A stretch of 51,385 bases of DNA, taken from assembly GCA_913031595.1 (NCBI GenBank), contig CAJWCP010000008.1, positions 1 to 51,385 of the forward strand, given 5' to 3'. Of the stretch, positions 48,219 to 51,385 are shown piece by piece. How positions within the stretch are numbered: the stretch's first letter is position 1; each line of letters starts with the position of its first letter. This DNA comes from an uncultured Flavobacteriales bacterium (GTDB taxonomy: Bacteria > Bacteroidota > Bacteroidia > Flavobacteriales > BACL11). The position numbers and the translations under genes were made by a program. Below the pieces are notes generated by a model. It searched no databases and had not been told where the DNA came from. It worked only from the letters and a program-made list of their open reading frames with translations.

Positions 48219-49493
48219 TTATCTAATTAACATAATTTCTCCTACTTCTTTTCTAACCCGTCCTAACTCATCTGTTATAATAACAACCCAATTATATACT
48301 CCATCTTGAGAGCCTTCTCCGCTCCAATTATCACTAACATCTTCTGTAAAAAAAACTTCTTCCCCCCAACGATTATATATTATAAATTGATAATTCATAT
48401 ATTTATTCATTCTTAAACCCTTAGGACCAAAAAGATCATTTTCACCATCATTATTAGGAGTGAAGGTATTTGGAATATATAAAATATAATCATAATATAC
48501 CATAACTTTATGCACTACAGAATCTACACATTGATTAATATCTGATACAGTTAGTAAAACATCATAAGCACCTGGATTATCAAATTCATGAGTAGGATTG
48601 TCTAATAATGATATAGTAGAATCTCCAAAATCCCAAAATGAAGAAATTAAGTCTACCGATGTATTAATAAAATTTACATTCGGATTAAGAATTGATATCT
48701 CCGTAGGATGAAATGTAAAACTAGCAACAGGATTATTAAAAATAGTAAATGTTTTATTTACAGTATCCGAACAACCCAGATCAGAAATAATTAAAAGTTC
48801 TGTAGAATAAGTTCCTGCGGTATTATAAAACTGAATCACAGTATCCCCACTTCTTATCTTATTATCAAAATACCAAATTAATGTTGAATTAGCACCAGAA
48901 TTAACAGCAGAAGTATTAATAAATTGTATAGGCGTATTAACACAATAATCTCCTACTATAAAATAATCAGCCAAAGGCTTTGGTTCAACATTAATATATA
49001 TAGAATTAGAGGTGTTTGAACATCCATTACTATCTATAACTGTTGTAAAGAAAAAGCCTGATGTATCTGCATATATAAAAGGAGTAGATAATCCATTATT
49101 CCAGATATTATAAGTAAAATCATTTTCCAACTTAATTTGCACACTATCCCCTTCACAGAAAGAAGAAGACCCTAATACTGAAATATTAGCCTCTGGCAAA
49201 TCATGAACATGAATTAATATACTATCATAACCTACACAGCCATTTAAATCTATCTCTTCAACTAATAGCTGAACAACACCGGAATTGTTAAGGTCAAGTG
49301 TGATGTGTTCAGTTCCATTACCAGAGCTAATATTAGCGATTAAAGGATTCTGTATCTGCCAATTATAAACTGATCCATTTGTAAATGGGACAGAGAAATT
49401 ATGAATATCTCCCTTGCAAAGGTTAATAGTACTCTGACTCTTTAATTGAAGAGTTAATAAGAAAAATGATATTAGGAATATATAGGATCTCAT
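48219..49493 (-). CDS. PKD-domain surface protein with T9SS type B (gliding-motility-associated) C-terminal domain
   Basis: Signal peptide; PKD-like 'SFWDFGDSTISLLDNPTHEFDNPGAYDVLLTVSD'; C-terminus 'YIPNTFTPNNDGENDLFGPKGLRMNKYMNYQFIIYNRWGEEVFFTEDVSDNWSGEGSQDGVYNWVVIITDELGRVRKEVGEIMLIR'. Confidence 0.92.
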   Translation of the reverse strand: MRSYIFLISFFLLTLQLKSQSTINLCKGDIHNFSVPFTNGSVYNWQIQNPLIANISSGNGTEHITLDLNNSGVVQLLVEEIDLNGCVGYDSILIHVHDLPEANISVLGSSSFCEGDSVQIKLENDFTYNIWNNGLSTPFIYADTSGFFFTTVIDSNGCSNTSNSIYINVEPKPLADYFIVGDYCVNTPIQFINTSAVNSGANSTLIWYFDNKIRSGDTVIQFYNTAGTYSTELLIISDLGCSDTVNKTFTIFNNPVASFTFHPTEISILNPNVNFINTSVDLISSFWDFGDSTISLLDNPTHEFDNPGAYDVLLTVSDINQCVDSVVHKVMVYYDYILYIPNTFTPNNDGENDLFGPKGLRMNKYMNYQFIIYNRWGEEVFFTEDVSDNWSGEGSQDGVYNWVVIITDELGRVRKEVGEIMLIR

Positions 49494-49496
49494 ATC

Positions 49497-50588
49497 TTAC
49501 CAATGATTAATTGGCCCAGTATTAGGTGTTGTATAAATTTCTAAAGTTACAGGAAAAGAGGAACTCTGACAACCATTTAATGTCTCTGTAACATAATATG
49601 TATAAATCCCTGGATTTGTTTGTCCAGTATTAAACGGATTTGTTGAAGAAACTAAATTACTTAATGATATATCATCATACCAATTAAAAGTTGAGCCTGA
49701 TCCAGTAGCTGTTAAGAAAGGTATACTTCCTCCAAAACAAGCATTCTCATTAGAAACAGAAGGCGCTAAAGGAGTAGCATTAATTGTTAATGTGACAGGT
49801 GTTGCAACACTTTCACAACCATTAACATTATTTTCTGTAACATAATAAGTATAGACACCAACTGCTGTGTTTGATGTAGAAAAACTATTACCTGTACCTA
49901 CATTATTTGTTAAAGCAGCATCAGAATACCAAGTTAGATTAGAACCTGTAGCAGTTAAAGGAGGTATAACTGAACCCTCACAAGCAATCTCATCGATAGC
50001 AGATGGGGCACTTGCTGAATTATATATCTCTAAAGTAACAGAAACTGAAGGCCCTTCACAACCGTTCAATGTCTCCGTTACATAATAAGTATAAATTCCA
50101 ACTGTAGTATTCGGAGAGTAAAATGTATTCCCAGAACCTACATGATTTGTAAGTCCCGCATCAGAATACCAATTAACATTTGCACCAATAGCAGTTAAAG
50201 GAGGTATTGTTGACCCAAAACATGCTGTTTGCGATGTTGCAATAGTAGCTGTAGGTAATGGCAATACTGTTACATCAACAGTAACTGGATTACCTTGACA
50301 ACCATACATGTCTGTTTCAATAACACTTACTGTATAAGTACCTGGTGTTACACCCCAATCAATAGTTATATTATCAGTTGTAGTACCTGCATTCAAAGTT
50401 CCTCCACCAGTTAGTGACCATTGATAAGTAGATCCCGATGAAGGTGGATTAATTAAATATGGTTCAGCAATTGATCCAGCACATACCGTTTGTGTGGGTG
50501 ATGTGTTCGTTTGAGCAATTAAATAATTGCTGTTTAAGAATATAGCTAATACAGCTAATATTCTTAAAGTAGTGTTTGTTGTTTTCAT
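49497..50588 (-). CDS. Secreted protein with Ig-like (Ig_7-type) repeats, no recognisable T9SS sorting domain
   Basis: Signal peptide 'LRILAVLAIFLNSNYLIAQ'; repeats of 'ACxGSxIPPLTAxGSNLTWYSDAxLTNxVGxGNxF...VGxYTYYVTExxNGC'; C-terminal end '...TTPNTGPINHW'. Confidence 0.85.
   Translation of the reverse strand: MKTTNTTLRILAVLAIFLNSNYLIAQTNTSPTQTVCAGSIAEPYLINPPSSGSTYQWSLTGGGTLNAGTTTDNITIDWGVTPGTYTVSVIETDMYGCQGNPVTVDVTVLPLPTATIATSQTACFGSTIPPLTAIGANVNWYSDAGLTNHVGSGNTFYSPNTTVGIYTYYVTETLNGCEGPSVSVTLEIYNSASAPSAIDEIACEGSVIPPLTATGSNLTWYSDAALTNNVGTGNSFSTSNTAVGVYTYYVTENNVNGCESVATPVTLTINATPLAPSVSNENACFGGSIPFLTATGSGSTFNWYDDISLSNLVSSTNPFNTGQTNPGIYTYYVTETLNGCQSSSFPVTLEIYTTPNTGPINHW
49526..50240 (-). repeat. 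Three tandem ~80-aa Ig-like repeats inside CDS 49497..50588
   Basis: Units beginning 'SQTACFGSTIPPLTA', 'DEIACEGSVIPPLTA', 'NENACFGGSIPFLTA', each with WYSD/WYDD and YTYYVTE signatures. Boundaries approximate. Confidence 0.8.
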
Positions 50589-50607
50589 GACCTTAACATT
50601 TTAATTA

Positions 50608-51385
50608 TTAATTATGACTTATTAAAGGTGTACTAATTAAATTAATCGGCACACTTATTATAGGAGACCAGGGGCTCACAGTACAACCCCAATCTTCTCT
50701 TACTCTTACTCTAAACTGAGTGTTATTAAGTATATTAGTATAAAACTCTATATTATTTGTTCCCCAACCTCCTCCATTTGTTGTAATTATATTCTGCCAT
50801 CCAGATCCACTATTATACTGAAATCTATATCTATTAACAGGTATAGAAGATGTTGCAGTAAGCTGAATATCATCACCAACACAAGCAGGATTAGGTAAAG
50901 CAGATAATGTAACATTAGGAACTGGATTCACAATAATTGTAATAGAATCACTGGCAACACACCCATTAGTATCTGTTAAATTAACAGTAAAAATGGTTGT
51001 AGTATTAAATCCAGAAGAAAAAACAGGATTTGAAATATTTGGATCTATAAAGCTGCTAGCAGGTGTCCAATGATAATTTCCTGAAAAACTTGAAGCAGCA
51101 GAAATCGGGTTTGGTGTGCCTCCATGACAAATTATCTGATCAGATCCAGCAGAAACAAAAATATTAGAGGAATTAGTATTAATAATAGCTGTATCGTTAG
51201 TAATACAGCCATTTTGATCAGTTATAACTACAGTATATACACCAGAAGATAAATTACTAATACTATCTAGCGTTGATCCTGTTGACCATACATAATTAAG
51301 TGATAAATTAGGATTATTCAGAATCACTGTATAATCCTCAGTTGCTCCAAACCATGGTGTTGCATTTAGAACATTAGGGTCTGCA
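50608..51385 (-). CDS. C-terminal part of a large surface adhesin-like protein (5' end beyond the window)
   Basis: Reading frame stays open to the window edge: ADPNVLNATPWFGATEDYTVILNNP... (GEVED-like 'ATEDYTV'), then SprB-repeat-like 'NYVWSTGSTLDSISNLSSGVYTVVITDQNGC' and PKD-like segments; ends '...STPLISHN'. The 51327 GTG start in the ORF track is not the true start. Confidence 0.8.
   Translation of the reverse strand, partial: ADPNVLNATPWFGATEDYTVILNNPNLSLNYVWSTGSTLDSISNLSSGVYTVVITDQNGCITNDTAIINTNSSNIFVSAGSDQIICHGGTPNPISAASSFSGNYHWTPASSFIDPNISNPVFSSGFNTTTIFTVNLTDTNGCVASDSITIIVNPVPNVTLSALPNPACVGDDIQLTATSSIPVNRYRFQYNSGSGWQNIITTNGGGWGTNNIEFYTNILNNTQFRVRVREDWGCTVSPWSPIISVPINLISTPLISHN

Noticed and set aside
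49526-50240. Repeats as a CRISPR or VNTR array
   Set aside because: They are diverged ~80-aa Ig-like protein repeats in frame, not short identical DNA repeats with spacers.

Overview
AT-rich, gene-dense Bacteroidota (flavobacteria-like) chromosomal segment, about 50.5 kb, preceded by roughly 0.9 kb of foreign-looking sequence at the left edge. That edge looks chimeric: a GC-rich stretch (~1-340), then a fragment of a GT4 glycosyltransferase lacking both ends (~340-909), then coaD, all read through by one artificial ORF. Most of the window is conserved housekeeping: coaD, rdgB, rlmH, nadC, galE, carB, rpmH, rnpB RNA, tgt, lptF/G-like permease, ettA, mpl, tRNA-Arg(ACG), clpS, plsY, prmA, tpiA, folP, argS, ctlX, ftsK and a LolA-like gene. 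Accessory content: a surface-glycan locus (~7.4-18.7 kb: MBOAT acyltransferase, SGNH partner, two sulfotransferase-like genes, two glycosyltransferases, flippase, YfhO); an M1 peptidase with a C-terminal outer-membrane-barrel-like region; a 1487-aa exported beta-rich protein with a winged-helix-like insertion; and a three-gene T9SS surface-protein cluster at the right edge in which two proteins without a sorting domain share a short C-terminal motif. I saw no CRISPR array, prophage, transposon or recognisable defence system. I cannot demonstrate a wholly new system; the best leads are the shared T9SS-cluster tail motif, the 1487-aa protein and the M1/barrel fusion. All family calls come from reading motifs by eye, not from database searches.
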